From the NCBI RefSeq assembly GCF_003097615.1, contig NZ_QCZG01000011.1:1-64000 (forward strand): a stretch of DNA of 64,000 bases, read 5' to 3'. Source of the DNA: Pueribacillus theae (GTDB lineage: Bacteria; Bacillota; Bacilli; Bacillales; UBA6769). The stretch's first letter is position 1, and each line of letters opens with the position of its first letter. A model generated the notes under the pieces. It saw only the letters and a list, made by a program, of their open reading frames with translations. It had not been told where the DNA came from and did not search any database. Both the position numbers and the translations under genes were made by a program. Shown one piece after another: positions 25,004-35,042 of this stretch.

Positions 25004-26308
25004 ATGCGAAGAAATCTGATCCTTCCCGTACTAATTGGAGTCATTTCGATTCTATTTATCGGAACAACGGCATACGGCATTTTAAGAGATAATGATCCAT
25101 ACAAATATTTTACCGGGTTCGGAGAGAGAATTGACGTATCACCTGATGACAACAATATTGCTTTCTCTTATTTTGTTGATGGCAAGGAATCCATCTATAC
25201 AGCTAATTTAAACGGTAAACAAGTTGAAAAATTAACGCATTCAAAAGATAGGCGAGACCATAGTCCGAAATATTCATCTGATGGAAAAAAGCTTATTTAT
25301 TTAAGCGAAGATTCAGAAGGAATCAATACCCTTCATATGATGAGCCTAGATGGAAAGAAAGCAAGACAGTTGACTGATAAAAAAAGTCATGTTACTGACG
25401 CCATTTTTTCTCATTCTGGAGAAACGATTTATTTCGTCGCAGTGGAGGCTGAAGAATTCAAAAAGGGAGAAGAATCACGAGAAGGTTTTGATTTGTTTTC
25501 AATTGAGATAGAGGACGGATTAGTTAAGAAACTAACAAATGACGATCATTTTTCGATGAATAATCTATCAATTTCTCCGGATGGGAAAATGCTTTATTAT
25601 AGCGATTTTGATGGCAAGGAAGAACGAGTTTATTCATTTTCAATTGAAAATGGTCAAGTCGGTTCGGATGCGTTGGTTCTTTCAACCGACGGCCAATCGT
25701 ATTATGAACCCCGATTGTCACCAAACGGAAAGAAGTTGGCGTTTACAGCTGTTTCTGAAGAGTCTCAAGAAAGTTCGACTTTTAAATATGAATTATTTCT
25801 AATGGATTTAGAGACAAAGCAAGCTGAGAGATTGACAGACTTTCAGAGCGCAGTAACCTCTCCGGTATTTTTCCATAAAAAACAGAAAATTGCTTTTCTC
25901 GAAAATGCAAATTGGCCAAAGGAACCTGCAGAGCATCGGATGATGATGATTGATTTAACGACCCATGAGCTTGAAACAGTCGAATTAGACACGCCTCAAT
26001 CAGAAGGTGGGCATTGGTTCATCCAAACGACGGATCGGGCCGTGAACAGTTTAACACTTGCGATTCTGTATACATTGCTGCTTGGTTTAATCAGTGTATA
26101 CCTTCATTATCGCAACCGAAGAAAAATCTATATGCCTGCCATTATCAGCTTTGCGATTGCAGTTCTTGCATTTATAGCGAGTTTTGCAGTCGCAGCAATG
26201 GTGAATCCATGGTACGGAATTGGGCTTGGCATGTTGGCGGCAAGGATCTTTGGGTGCTCATTGATTGTATTGTTGTTTGTGTTTATTTTTAAGCGGTTCG
26301 CTAAATAG
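25004..26308 (+). CDS. Membrane-anchored beta-propeller (PD40/TolB-like) protein
   Basis: A 434-residue protein. An N-terminal helix anchors it, and a large outside domain contains PD40-type repeats (DVSPDDNNIAFSYF, SPKYSSDGKKLIYLS, SISPDGKMLYYSD, PRLSPNGKKLAFT) as in TolB-like propellers. Three transmembrane helices close the C-terminus (about 343-430). Function unknown; probable protein-protein contact surface. It starts 45 bases after the DnaA-like gene and is followed by a lipoprotein gene. Confidence 0.75.
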   Translation: MRRNLILPVLIGVISILFIGTTAYGILRDNDPYKYFTGFGERIDVSPDDNNIAFSYFVDGKESIYTANLNGKQVEKLTHSKDRRDHSPKYSSDGKKLIYLSEDSEGINTLHMMSLDGKKARQLTDKKSHVTDAIFSHSGETIYFVAVEAEEFKKGEESREGFDLFSIEIEDGLVKKLTNDDHFSMNNLSISPDGKMLYYSDFDGKEERVYSFSIENGQVGSDALVLSTDGQSYYEPRLSPNGKKLAFTAVSEESQESSTFKYELFLMDLETKQAERLTDFQSAVTSPVFFHKKQKIAFLENANWPKEPAEHRMMMIDLTTHELETVELDTPQSEGGHWFIQTTDRAVNSLTLAILYTLLLGLISVYLHYRNRRKIYMPAIISFAIAVLAFIASFAVAAMVNPWYGIGLGMLAARIFGCSLIVLLFVFIFKRFAK

Positions 26309-26338
26309 TGGTTTTTACCAATTCTGGGGAGGATTTTT

Positions 26339-26965
26339 GTGAAAAAGAGGGTCTTATATATACTTTTGTTTTTATTAATGGCAGGGTGTTCTACAACGAA
26401 AGAAGAGGTTGCTAGGATGACTGTTGAACCTGCTGAGCTTACAAATAACGAACAACAACTGATTGATGCCATTGGCGGTGAAAGACTCACAGCTATTGAT
26501 ATAAGAAATACGAATAAAGATGCCAAATCTGTTGCTTTTTGGATTGATCATTATGAAAAAGGTAAATTTAAAGAAAAATTACTCCAAACAGAGTCTTCTT
26601 TAAATAAAGATGAGAAAGAAAAAAAACGAATTTTGCTTACTCGCCATTCGTTTACAATTGATGAGAAAGAGGCAGAGTTGTTTAACTTTGTTTTTATGGA
26701 AATGGATGGCTACAGCAGCTTCCGGCAAGCTTACTTTTCAGGTGAGGACTATGACAAACAAGCGGGAACAGAAATGAGCGGGCAGATAAGCGAGAAAAAA
26801 AACATCCATTTAAATGAACCGATAACATTAGCCTACTTTATCAAGACCTCTGAAAATGAAATCGAGGCACAACAAGAAGACGTTTTTTCTTCCAAGGATA
26901 AGCTTCCAGATGATTTAGCCGCTTACGAGGATGTATATTTAATGCGTATGAAGGTGAGTAAGTAA
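26339..26965 (+). CDS. Lipoprotein of unknown function
   Basis: A 208-residue protein with a lipoprotein signal (LFLLMAGC, Cys about 17), starting at GTG after GGGGAGG. The mature part is hydrophilic and lysine/glutamate rich, and I recognise no domain. It sits 30 bases after the beta-propeller gene, so the two are probably co-expressed at the cell surface. Confidence 0.65.
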   Translation: MKKRVLYILLFLLMAGCSTTKEEVARMTVEPAELTNNEQQLIDAIGGERLTAIDIRNTNKDAKSVAFWIDHYEKGKFKEKLLQTESSLNKDEKEKKRILLTRHSFTIDEKEAELFNFVFMEMDGYSSFRQAYFSGEDYDKQAGTEMSGQISEKKNIHLNEPITLAYFIKTSENEIEAQQEDVFSSKDKLPDDLAAYEDVYLMRMKVSK

Positions 26966-27002
26966 TCTCGCTATACATTGATAATGTTCCAAAATATTAG
27001 AT

Positions 27003-27048
27003 AAAAAGAGAGCCCGTCACTTTCTAAAATTGATGAGTTCTCTTTTTT
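27003..27048 (+). terminator. Terminator after the lipoprotein gene
   Basis: An AAAAAGAGA arm and a TCTCTTTTT arm with an imperfectly paired upper stem (GTCA/TGAT) are followed by a T-run. Confidence 0.65.
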
Positions 27049-27152
27049 ATTGGTTTGTAATTTCGAACAATAGTCGATATAAGTTGCTTTTAAAAATGAA
27101 ATTGAATTTTATTTATAATTATTTAAACTTCTTATTAAGAGAGGTGAAGGAT

Positions 27153-27272
27153 ATGGATTTAAAAGATGTGCCATATTGGATTTTGCGATTGGATGAGGAA
27201 GATATGGAACTTACCAAAAAGTTTATTTTAAATTCTGGTTCCTTAAAAAAGTTAAAAAATCAAACGATATGA
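27153..27272 (+). pseudogene. Truncated DUF2089-type small protein
   Basis: A 39-residue frame after an AGAGGTGAAGG site. VPYWILRLDEEDMELTKKFILNSGSLKKL closely resembles the N-terminal half of small DUF2089 proteins, in which a helix-turn-helix with an SYPTVRLRLDRL motif should follow. That half is missing and no continuation is seen in any frame. It may be a pseudogene or a very short expressed peptide. Confidence 0.5.
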
Positions 27273-27369
27273 AGTAGTTTGTTGGAAAAAAGTAACTTAT
27301 AAAGAAATTATAAAATCTACTTTTCATTGCAATATCGTATGATACAGTTGTTTCAGGAGGCGGCTTAGT

Positions 27370-28071
27370 ATGAAAGCACGACTTTTGCTTGTTGAGGACG
27401 ATCCGGAAATTGCGCGCGTCGTCCGCGACATGTTATCTCGTGAAGGATATGAAGTGACTTGGGCCACGACGGGACTTGAGGGTTGGGAGGATTTTCAAGC
27501 AAATGGTTATGACCTTGTGCTGATCGATTTAATGCTTCCAGAAATGGATGGTTTCACCCTTTGTAAGAACATCCGCTGGAAGAGTGATGTGCCAATGATT
27601 ATCATAAGCGCCCGGAAAGAAGACGAAGATAAGATTGAAGGCTTGCATATTGGTGCAGATGATTATTTAGCAAAACCATTTAGTCTAGCTGAATTAAAAG
27701 CCCGGGTCGAATCCCATCTCCGCAGATGGTGGAGGTATCTTGGTGTACAGCATAAAGTTCAAAAAACCGAATACTTGAACGGGCTCATAATTTATTGGGA
27801 GCAGCAAAAGATTGTACTTAATGATTGTGAAATGAGCTTGACAAGTAAAGAGTTTTCACTCCTTCAATTATTGGCGCAAAATCCCGGGCGCATTTTTTCA
27901 AAAAGCGAGCTCTATCAACATATATGGAATCAAGCAGATGCGGAAGGATTGCATACGGTGACTGTACATATTAAATCACTTCGAGAAAAGCTTAGCGATC
28001 CTGTGAAAGCCCCGCTATTTATTCAAACAGTGTGGGGGAAAGGCTATCAATTTATCGGTGAACCTTTATGA
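27370..28071 (+). CDS. OmpR-family response regulator
   Basis: A 233-residue regulator with a receiver domain (1-118; phosphoacceptor Asp53 in VLIDLMLPEMDGF, Lys in AKPFS) and an OmpR-type winged helix (about 133-230, with EFSLLQLLAQNPGRIFSKSELYQHIW and VTVHIKSLREKL). AGGAGG lies upstream of ATG. Its stop overlaps the kinase start by 4 bases. The target genes are probably in the same cluster. Confidence 0.85.
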   Translation: MKARLLLVEDDPEIARVVRDMLSREGYEVTWATTGLEGWEDFQANGYDLVLIDLMLPEMDGFTLCKNIRWKSDVPMIIISARKEDEDKIEGLHIGADDYLAKPFSLAELKARVESHLRRWWRYLGVQHKVQKTEYLNGLIIYWEQQKIVLNDCEMSLTSKEFSLLQLLAQNPGRIFSKSELYQHIWNQADAEGLHTVTVHIKSLREKLSDPVKAPLFIQTVWGKGYQFIGEPL

Positions 28072-29546
28072 AGCTCAAAACATGGTTATTGCTCTCTTAT
28101 TTTATCGTTATGCTTCTTCCCCTTGTTGCTGCTTATTTTTTATTCGCTTGGATTCAGTCCTATAACGATGGGCAAAAAGTGATGGAATATTTTCAAGCTT
28201 CTTCGGAGCTTGAAAATATCCGAAACGTATTAGATGATCCCTCGTTATACCATCCAAAAAAGAACTTTAAAAAAGTGGGGCAACTTACCGGTCAACACGT
28301 TTCAATCGAGTTATACAATGCGGACGGTTTTGTACTTTTTCATTCGAAGCCTTCTTTTGCAGCGCCATCTCTCATTGGAAAAAAAGAATTATATGAGAAC
28401 TTATATTCTCTAAAGCAGGGCTATCGCACGTACAGCTACAAACAGCCTGTTTTTGAAGATAACCGCCTTGTCGGCTTTTATAAAGTAAACATAGCTAGAG
28501 ATGAGTGGGTTTCGGGTGTCTCTAACCGCACATCGTTCATGTTCGTCATCTTTATCTCCTTATTTTTACTTATTTACTTGATTGTTGCCATGCTCGTTAA
28601 TAAAAAACTTAATCAGCGATTAGGAAGTTTAATGAATGAGATGACAGCTTTTGCAAATGGAGAAACGTTAGAAGAAACACCTACAAATAAAGACGAAATC
28701 GGAGTATTGCAGAAACATTTTTACGATATGAGAAAGCAAATCAATACAGCAAGGGAAGCCATTGAAAAAGAACAAAGCATGAAGGAGTATATGATTGCAA
28801 CGATTTCCCATGATTTAAAAACACCATTAACGTCGATTCGGGCTTATGCGGAATCACTTGATGAAAGACAAGCATTGTCTCGCGAAGAACAAAAAGAGTA
28901 TCGTGACATTATTGTTGAGAAAGCTAATTTTATGAAGCAGATGTTAGATGATCTATTAACCTATACATTGCTTCAATCACCAACATATGAAATGGAACTT
29001 GTACCAGTGGAAGGTGATGAGTTTTTTGAGATGCTCGTTTCAGACTATGAGCCATTATGTAAGGAAAAGGGCATCATTCTTCACACGTATTGTGAAGTTA
29101 ATGGCACATATGAGGTCAATCCAAAACAAATGATACGTGTAGCGAATAATTTAATGAGCAACGCGATACAGCATACGGATCATGGACATCAAATATGGCT
29201 AGCCGCTCTTTCAGATGGCAGCCTTTCACCGGACTGGCTGTTTGATTTTGTGAAAAAAGAACTCTCAAGTCACGCGGGAGATGATGTGTATTTTATTGTT
29301 CAAAATGAAGGAAGCGGAATTGCTAAAGAAAAAATCACCCATATTTTTGATCCGCTTTACCAGGCAGATCAAGCGAGAAGCAAAAAAGAGGCTCGCGGAA
29401 CAGGCCTTGGATTAAGCATTACAAAACAAATTATTGAGAAACATGGCGGAAATATCCAAATGTTTTCAGAAGAAAACCGGGGAGCATGTGTCGTATGCCG
29501 CTTGCCAAAACGGGAAAATGTAGGTGAATGTGTTGAAACACGGTAG
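28068..29546 (+). CDS. Sensor histidine kinase
   Basis: A 492-residue kinase with a first membrane helix (6-28), an extracellular sensor region (29-153), a second helix (154-176), HAMP, and the H-box ISHDLKTPLTSIRAYAE (His248). The HATPase domain has NNLMSNAIQHT, EGSGIAKEKI and GTGLGLSI. It pairs with the response regulator just upstream. The signal is unknown. Confidence 0.85.
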   Translation: MKLKTWLLLSYFIVMLLPLVAAYFLFAWIQSYNDGQKVMEYFQASSELENIRNVLDDPSLYHPKKNFKKVGQLTGQHVSIELYNADGFVLFHSKPSFAAPSLIGKKELYENLYSLKQGYRTYSYKQPVFEDNRLVGFYKVNIARDEWVSGVSNRTSFMFVIFISLFLLIYLIVAMLVNKKLNQRLGSLMNEMTAFANGETLEETPTNKDEIGVLQKHFYDMRKQINTAREAIEKEQSMKEYMIATISHDLKTPLTSIRAYAESLDERQALSREEQKEYRDIIVEKANFMKQMLDDLLTYTLLQSPTYEMELVPVEGDEFFEMLVSDYEPLCKEKGIILHTYCEVNGTYEVNPKQMIRVANNLMSNAIQHTDHGHQIWLAALSDGSLSPDWLFDFVKKELSSHAGDDVYFIVQNEGSGIAKEKITHIFDPLYQADQARSKKEARGTGLGLSITKQIIEKHGGNIQMFSEENRGACVVCRLPKRENVGECVETR

Positions 29547-30636
29547 GCAAATAGGGAAGTCATTGATTTTAGCAATCATTATTTTTATGTTATTTGGCTG
29601 TTCAAATGAATCCAGTCAATTTTCACCGGAAGAAGTCATTCACAATGCACTGCAAGAAGTAGAATCGGTAGAGTCTTTTTATGGTGAATCAAAAGTGATT
29701 TATCAAGAGAAAGGAAGAACAGCAGATGCGTTTGTCTTTAAAGAATGGCGTAGCAAAGATGGCAAAAGTAGAATCGAGATAGTAAATGAAGATGGTAGTA
29801 TGGATTCAATCTCTGTTTTCGATGGTTCAAGTACGATGACATATCAACCTAAAGAAAAGACTGCTTTCATACTCGATGATGCTAATCTTTACCCTTTGAA
29901 TCAACCTACACCGAAAGAAGAAGTACAACTTTTGCTAAATACGATACGTGATACCCATACGGTTTCTTTCAAAGGGGAAGAGGAAATGATCGGTCGGATG
30001 ACTTATCATATTACAGCGAATGTAAAACAAAACACTAAATCAATCTATGGGAATCAAGAGCTATGGATCGATAAGGAAAACTGGATGGTTCTTAAAACAA
30101 AATCGACAACAGGCGATGTGGATTCGGAAGTTACGTATACAAGCGTTGACTTTGATCCAAATATTCCTCCTGACGTATTTACGCTTGACTTGCCAGATGA
30201 TGTCCAAATTCAAAATCTAGACGATTTAAGTGAAATAAGTGAAGGCTCACTCGAAGATGCAGTAAATAAAGTCGGAAGTGACTTCCTTTATTTCCCGGAG
30301 AAGGATGGACTTTCAATTTCAAAAGTTGAAATTGAGGAGTTTAAAGGGGAAATCAGCCGGAATGAAGTGAACATTGATTATGAAAAAGATGACCGTCTTT
30401 ATTTGGAAATGACAGTATTTGAAGCTCCGGAAGAAACAGGGGAAGATTCTCAAATTTTCCCGGGAGATGAGGAAATTAACGTTCGTGGAAATAAAGGGAC
30501 GTATGCGGAGTTAAGCGATTTTCGCCTATTGAATTGGCAAGAAGATGGGATTACGTATTCGGTACAACTCATTGATCCAAATCTTACGATTGAGAAATTA
30601 ATCGAATTGACTGAAAAAATGGTAAAAGTTGATTGA
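29524..30636 (+). CDS. Lipoprotein with LolA/RseB-like domain
   Basis: A 370-residue lipoprotein: signal peptide with lipobox LFGC (Cys about 26). The first half reads like the LolA/MucB-type fold (ALQEVESVESFYGESKVIYQEKG, EQELWIDKENWMVLKTK-like block, DVFTLDLPDDVQ); the second half is an acidic domain of unknown type. The GTG start overlaps the kinase gene by 23 bases, so translational coupling is likely. It may sense envelope state for the kinase, which is inference. Confidence 0.7.
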   Translation: MNVLKHGRQIGKSLILAIIIFMLFGCSNESSQFSPEEVIHNALQEVESVESFYGESKVIYQEKGRTADAFVFKEWRSKDGKSRIEIVNEDGSMDSISVFDGSSTMTYQPKEKTAFILDDANLYPLNQPTPKEEVQLLLNTIRDTHTVSFKGEEEMIGRMTYHITANVKQNTKSIYGNQELWIDKENWMVLKTKSTTGDVDSEVTYTSVDFDPNIPPDVFTLDLPDDVQIQNLDDLSEISEGSLEDAVNKVGSDFLYFPEKDGLSISKVEIEEFKGEISRNEVNIDYEKDDRLYLEMTVFEAPEETGEDSQIFPGDEEINVRGNKGTYAELSDFRLLNWQEDGITYSVQLIDPNLTIEKLIELTEKMVKVD

Positions 30637-30652
30637 ATTGGGGAGAGAGCGC

Positions 30653-30913
30653 ATGTTTTATCAGCTCGTTGCTGGAATGATGACCGCTGTTTTCATTGCG
30701 ACTGTTTATTACCTGCTTATCCTATTTCCATTTCCAATGATTTCACTGTCATCTGGTTATTTGCTTGGTTTGATCGTCTTACTTTTTGGTTTGTATCGGA
30801 TGATGGTTGCCCGAACAAAAGGGAAAAAAACAGACGCAAAGGTGATCATCATTGCTGGAGTTCTATTAATCCTGACGACATTTTTATTAAATATTTTTAA
30901 AATCAATATTTGA
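30653..30913 (+). CDS. Small three-helix membrane protein
   Basis: An 86-residue protein, almost all hydrophobic: helices at about 3-25, 33-48 and 62-83, separated by a basic loop (RTKGKKTDAK). GGGGAGAG lies 8 bases before ATG 30653. It follows the lipoprotein gene by 16 bases. Family unknown. Confidence 0.6.
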   Translation: MFYQLVAGMMTAVFIATVYYLLILFPFPMISLSSGYLLGLIVLLFGLYRMMVARTKGKKTDAKVIIIAGVLLILTTFLLNIFKINI

Positions 30914-30947
30914 ACAACCTCTTGAAGGGAAAGAAGGTGGGCTGCCA

Positions 30948-31244
30948 ATGGAATTGGATTTCTTATGGATAGGCATTGGAATGGCTATTGCAGGCTATTT
31001 TATAGGGGATGGGTTGAAAAATTTTAAAAACCCAAATGCAAAAAATTTGATTGATTCATTCGATGAAGATGAGGAACTTGAGCTAATTAAAGAAAACGAA
31101 GTTCATTATTTTTTAGGCATAGCAAAAGAAGATGTACAATCTTTAATCCAAGAATACCCGAACATTCCGCACATTACGATCAATGGAAAGATCTACTTTC
31201 AAAAATCGCAATTACGGGAATGGTTGTTGAATTTAGGGAAATGA
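30948..31244 (+). CDS. Membrane-tethered protein with excisionase-like helix-turn-helix
   Basis: A 98-residue protein. One N-terminal helix (about 4-20) is followed by an acidic linker (FDEDEELELIKE) and a C-terminal region resembling the DNA-binding domain of MerR/excisionase proteins (IAKEDVQSLIQEYPNIPHITINGKIYFQKSQLREWL). Tethering of such a fold to the membrane is unusual; DNA binding is unproven. It is the last gene of the two-component cluster. Confidence 0.55.
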   Translation: MELDFLWIGIGMAIAGYFIGDGLKNFKNPNAKNLIDSFDEDEELELIKENEVHYFLGIAKEDVQSLIQEYPNIPHITINGKIYFQKSQLREWLLNLGK

Positions 31245-31288
31245 GCATAATCTACTAGAAAGAATCGCTTCCTGATCGCGTAAAAAAA

Positions 31289-31314
31289 GAAAGTTTTAAA
31301 AAAGTAGTATCGTA
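31289..31314 (+). promoter_or_regulatory. Candidate ECF (sigma-W-like) promoter of yknWXYZ
   Basis: GAAAG (31289-31293), 17 bases and CGTA (31311-31314) resemble the sigma-W pattern TGAAAC-N16-CGTA. The B. subtilis yknWXYZ operon is known to belong to the sigma-W regulon. The -35 match is partial. Confidence 0.4.
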
Positions 31315-31378
31315 GAACATAAAAGAATATGATAAAGTGGGCATGAGCTTATTTTAACTTTTAAGGAGAGGATTTAGA

Positions 31379-32038
31379 ATGTCTGAAGAAACAAAAATAG
31401 AAAAACCATCACTATTTGGGATGATTTGGAGCCCAAGTGAGCAGTTTGAACGAATCAAGCAGCGCCCTAAGATTTGGGGGGCAATGGTCGTTGTTACTAT
31501 CTTAACCATTATTGGGATGTGGTTACAGACACTAGGAGTTGACATTCCTGAACTTGATGGAATGCCTGAAGATCAACTCGCAGGAATCCAAGTATTTACA
31601 ACAATTACAACGATTGTCATGGGTCTATTTATACCGATTATTGGTGTGTTGATTTCCAGTGCCATTCATTTACTCATCGCAAAAATTGCACGTTCCGAAG
31701 TATCTTTTAAACAATTATTTTCAATGAATACGTATATTATGATCATTTCGGCGCTTAGCTTACTCATCAACGGGATTCTCATGGCACTCGTTGGAGGTGA
31801 TCCTGAAAAACTTTTAACAAGCTTAGGATCAATTATTAATGTAGAAGGAGCTATGGGCGGCTTATTTAATAGCTTGGAAGTATTTACAATTTGGGAAGTT
31901 ATTTTGACGGCAATGGGGCTTCATAAAGTCGCGAACTTTTCGAAAGGCTTGGCATGGACGATTGCGATTGCATTCTTTGTGATTGCCGTCATCTTTTCAA
32001 TGATCGGAACTGCTTTTAGCGGCATGGCTGGTGTTTAA
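31379..32038 (+). CDS. yknW: YknW-like Yip1-domain membrane protein
   Basis: A 219-residue protein with a cytoplasmic start (FGMIWSPSEQFERIKQRPKIWGA, typical of Yip1-domain proteins) and five hydrophobic helices. In B. subtilis YknW interacts with the YknXYZ transporter and assists its assembly. AAGGAGAGG precedes the start. Only 6 bases separate it from yknX. Confidence 0.8.
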   Translation: MSEETKIEKPSLFGMIWSPSEQFERIKQRPKIWGAMVVVTILTIIGMWLQTLGVDIPELDGMPEDQLAGIQVFTTITTIVMGLFIPIIGVLISSAIHLLIAKIARSEVSFKQLFSMNTYIMIISALSLLINGILMALVGGDPEKLLTSLGSIINVEGAMGGLFNSLEVFTIWEVILTAMGLHKVANFSKGLAWTIAIAFFVIAVIFSMIGTAFSGMAGV

Positions 32039-32044
32039 AATAAC

Positions 32045-33151
32045 ATGAAAAAAGTTTGGATTGCAGTAGGAATTGTTATCGTACTTGCAGGACTGATTGG
32101 ATTTAACATTTGGAAAAAATCAGCTGAAGGAAAAATTACAGCTGAAGTGACGACATTAAAGGAAGAAACAATCACAGAAACAGTCATGACGCCAGGGCAG
32201 TTAAAACTTGCCGACCAACAAACGATTTATCATTCACCTGAAAAAGGGGAAGTGGCTGAAATTTTCGTAAAAGAAGGCGATGATGTGAAAAAAGGCACAC
32301 CGCTTATCCGCTACGAAAATAAACAGCTGACACTTGAACAAAAGCAAAATGAACTGCAGCTTCGATCGGCTTACTTGCAAGCGAATGATCTTAGAAAACA
32401 ACACGAAGAACTTGACAAATTATTAAAAGATGATAAAGATAACGAACAACTGAAAGCCGAGCATGATCAAATAAAATTACAGCAACAGCAAGCAAATATT
32501 GAAATCCAACAGCAACAGCTTCAAAAAGAGTCGATTCAACAGCAAATGAACGACCTGGAAATAAAAAGTGACATTGATGGAAAAGTTGTTGAAGTGAATG
32601 AACAGGCTGCTGCGGGAGCGAATCAGCTTGAACAGCAGCCGGTCGTTCGTATCGGAACAATTGATAAATTGATTGTTGAAGGCGTCATCTCAGAATATGA
32701 TACGTTAAAAATTAAAAAAGGCCAGACAGTGACATTAAAGTCTGACGCTGTGCCCGATAAAACATGGAAAGGCAAAGTAAGCCTCGTAGCGGATCTGCCG
32801 AAAGAATTGGACAACCTTGGCACAGAAACCAGTACGGGCGGCGTGCAATATCCCGTTCAAATTACGGTTGAAGACAAAGAAATGAACTTAAAACCCGGCT
32901 TTCAAATGATTGTTGAAATCACGACGGATGAACATAAAGCGAACGTTCTTCCACTGACTGCGGTGAAGCAGGACGGAGACGATAATTATGTTTATATCGT
33001 TAAAAACAAAAAGGCGGTTCGGCAAAAAGTAAAAGTAGGTTCAGTCTCCAATGAAACGATTGAAATAACAGATGGGCTTTCAAACAAGGAGAAAGTCATT
33101 GTCGAGCCTCCAGACAAGCTAAAAGAAGGCATGGAAGTGACGGTCAAATGA
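32045..33151 (+). CDS. yknX: YknX-like membrane-fusion (HlyD-type) adaptor
   Basis: A 368-residue adaptor. One N-terminal membrane anchor (4-24) and a biotinyl-lipoyl-like half domain ([24 protein letters not shown], about 70-95) precede a Gln/Glu-rich coiled-coil hairpin (about 97-175). The second lipoyl half and beta-barrel ([17 protein letters not shown], then [20 protein letters not shown]) follow. It connects the ABC permease to the wall space. Its stop overlaps the ATPase start by 4 bases. Confidence 0.85.
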   Translation: MKKVWIAVGIVIVLAGLIGFNIWKKSAEGKITAEVTTLKEETITETVMTPGQLKLADQQTIYHSPEKGEVAEIFVKEGDDVKKGTPLIRYENKQLTLEQKQNELQLRSAYLQANDLRKQHEELDKLLKDDKDNEQLKAEHDQIKLQQQQANIEIQQQQLQKESIQQQMNDLEIKSDIDGKVVEVNEQAAAGANQLEQQPVVRIGTIDKLIVEGVISEYDTLKIKKGQTVTLKSDAVPDKTWKGKVSLVADLPKELDNLGTETSTGGVQYPVQITVEDKEMNLKPGFQMIVEITTDEHKANVLPLTAVKQDGDDNYVYIVKNKKAVRQKVKVGSVSNETIEITDGLSNKEKVIVEPPDKLKEGMEVTVK

Positions 33152-33849
33152 TTCGTCTAAAATCAATCGTCAAAAGTTTTACAATGGGAAATGAGCAAGT
33201 CAATGTTTTAAAAGGAATTGACTTGGACATTCGCGACGGAGAATTCGTTGCAATCATGGGCCCTTCCGGATCAGGAAAATCAACGCTCATGAATATTATT
33301 GGCTGCTTGGACCGGCCTACAAGCGGAGAGTATTATCTGAACGGTGAACGAGTATCTGAACATGATGAAAATGAACTCGCCCGCGTTAGAAATCAATCGA
33401 TTGGCTTTGTATTCCAACAGTTCCAACTTTTGCCGCGCTTAAATGCTTTAAAAAATGTAGAGCTTCCAATGATTTATGCTGGCAAACCGAAAAGTGAAAG
33501 GGAAGAAAAGGCTGCTGAAGCGCTCAAAAAGGTAGGGCTTTCCGACCGCATGTACCACTTGCCTAACGAATTATCTGGAGGACAAAAGCAGCGTGTTGCG
33601 ATCGCGAGGGCGATTGTGAATGAACCAGCACTTATTTTAGCGGATGAACCGACAGGAGCACTCGATTCAAAAACAAGTGTGCAAATTATGGACCTGTTTA
33701 CACTTTTAAACCAAGAAGGCACGACAATTATTCTTGTGACCCATGAACCTGAAGTAGCAGAGTATGCCGAAAGAATTGTTCTCGTTCGAGACGGCAAACT
33801 AACGAGTGAATATAAGGATGTTGAGTCAGAGGAGGGAAGCGAAGGGTGA
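33148..33849 (+). CDS. yknY: YknY-like ABC transporter ATPase
   Basis: A 233-residue ATPase of the MacB/LolD group: Walker [10 protein letters not shown] (about 38-46), Q-loop [20 protein letters not shown], signature [14 protein letters not shown], Walker [15 protein letters not shown], His-switch VTHE. Works with YknX and YknZ; in B. subtilis this system protects against the SdpC toxin. Confidence 0.9.
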   Translation: MIRLKSIVKSFTMGNEQVNVLKGIDLDIRDGEFVAIMGPSGSGKSTLMNIIGCLDRPTSGEYYLNGERVSEHDENELARVRNQSIGFVFQQFQLLPRLNALKNVELPMIYAGKPKSEREEKAAEALKKVGLSDRMYHLPNELSGGQKQRVAIARAIVNEPALILADEPTGALDSKTSVQIMDLFTLLNQEGTTIILVTHEPEVAEYAERIVLVRDGKLTSEYKDVESEEGSEG

Positions 33850-35039
33850 GTGTGTTTGAAAATCTTAAAATGGCGCTTTCTTCGCTTCGCGCTCATAAAA
33901 TGCGTTCCGTTTTAACAATGCTCGGTATTATTATTGGTGTCGGTTCTGTCATCGCGGTCGTTGCGATTGGGCAAGGTGGCGAAGCGATGCTAAAATCGCA
34001 AATTGTCGGTGAAGGCAATACAATCGAATTGTTTTATACACCTTCTGACGAAGAGTTGCAGGCGAATCCTAACGCTTTGCTGAGTAACCCATTTACCCCG
34101 GAAGACATTCAAGCCATTGAGGGGATACCTGGAATGAAAGCGGTTATTGCGACAAGCTCAGAGTTTGGCAATGCAAGGTATCGAGAAGACACCCTAGATG
34201 CTTCGATTACTGGGATTAATCAGTCATATTTAGATTTGAATGGATTAAAAGTCGAAGAAGGAAGAAACTTCGTTTCGTCTGATTTCCTTGGCGGCAGGCG
34301 AACAGCCATCGTTAGCCATTCTTTTCAAGAGGAGCTTTTTGATGGGGAAAACCCGATTGGACAAGTGCTCTACATTCAGTCACAGCCTGTCGAAATTATT
34401 GGCTTGCTGGAAAAACCAACCGGACTTTTCGCTTTTGGATCAAATGAAGTGTACTTGCCATGGAAAACATGGCGGACAGTTTTCGGAAAAAGTGAATACA
34501 GCCAAGTCACCCTTCAAACAGCAAACCCCGATGATCTGCAAGAGGTTGGCAAAAATGCGGCTGATATGCTCAACCGTCTGCATGATACCGATGAAGCCTA
34601 CCAAGTCTTGAACATGGAAGAAATTGCACAGGGAATCGGTCAAGTTACGCGAATTATGACCATAATTATTGGCAGCATTGCTGGTGTCTCGCTTCTCGTA
34701 GGAGGCATTGGTGTCATGAATATTATGCTTGTTTCCGTGACAGAGCGAACGCGTGAAATTGGAATTCGTATGTCTGTTGGAGCGACAAGGGGCCAAATTT
34801 TACTTCAATTTCTAATCGAGGCAGTGACACTTACACTAATCGGCGGCGGCATTGGGATTTTGCTTGGAGGAGGAGCAGCATCGCTAGTGTCCTATTTTGC
34901 CGGATGGCCATCTCTTGTATCTTGGCCCGTTATACTTGGAGGGATGTTATTCTCAATGATCATTGGCGTTGTCTTTGGAATATTACCTGCGAACAAAGCG
35001 TCTCGCCTTGATCCGATTGAATCATTGAGGTATGAATAA
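33846..35039 (+). CDS. yknZ: YknZ-like ABC permease (MacB type)
   Basis: A 397-residue permease. One N-terminal helix with the MacB signature ([23 protein letters not shown]) is followed by a large outside domain and three C-terminal helices (FtsX/MacB domain, with [23 protein letters not shown]). GTG start overlapping the ATPase gene by 4 bases. A dispersed repeat begins immediately after the stop. Confidence 0.9.
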   Translation: MSVFENLKMALSSLRAHKMRSVLTMLGIIIGVGSVIAVVAIGQGGEAMLKSQIVGEGNTIELFYTPSDEELQANPNALLSNPFTPEDIQAIEGIPGMKAVIATSSEFGNARYREDTLDASITGINQSYLDLNGLKVEEGRNFVSSDFLGGRRTAIVSHSFQEELFDGENPIGQVLYIQSQPVEIIGLLEKPTGLFAFGSNEVYLPWKTWRTVFGKSEYSQVTLQTANPDDLQEVGKNAADMLNRLHDTDEAYQVLNMEEIAQGIGQVTRIMTIIIGSIAGVSLLVGGIGVMNIMLVSVTERTREIGIRMSVGATRGQILLQFLIEAVTLTLIGGGIGILLGGGAASLVSYFAGWPSLVSWPVILGGMLFSMIIGVVFGILPANKASRLDPIESLRYE

Positions 35040-35042
35040 AGC

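Noticed and set aside
32340-32560. CAG-rich low-complexity DNA
   Set aside because: It encodes the Gln-rich coiled-coil hairpin of the YknX-type adaptor, normal for this family.
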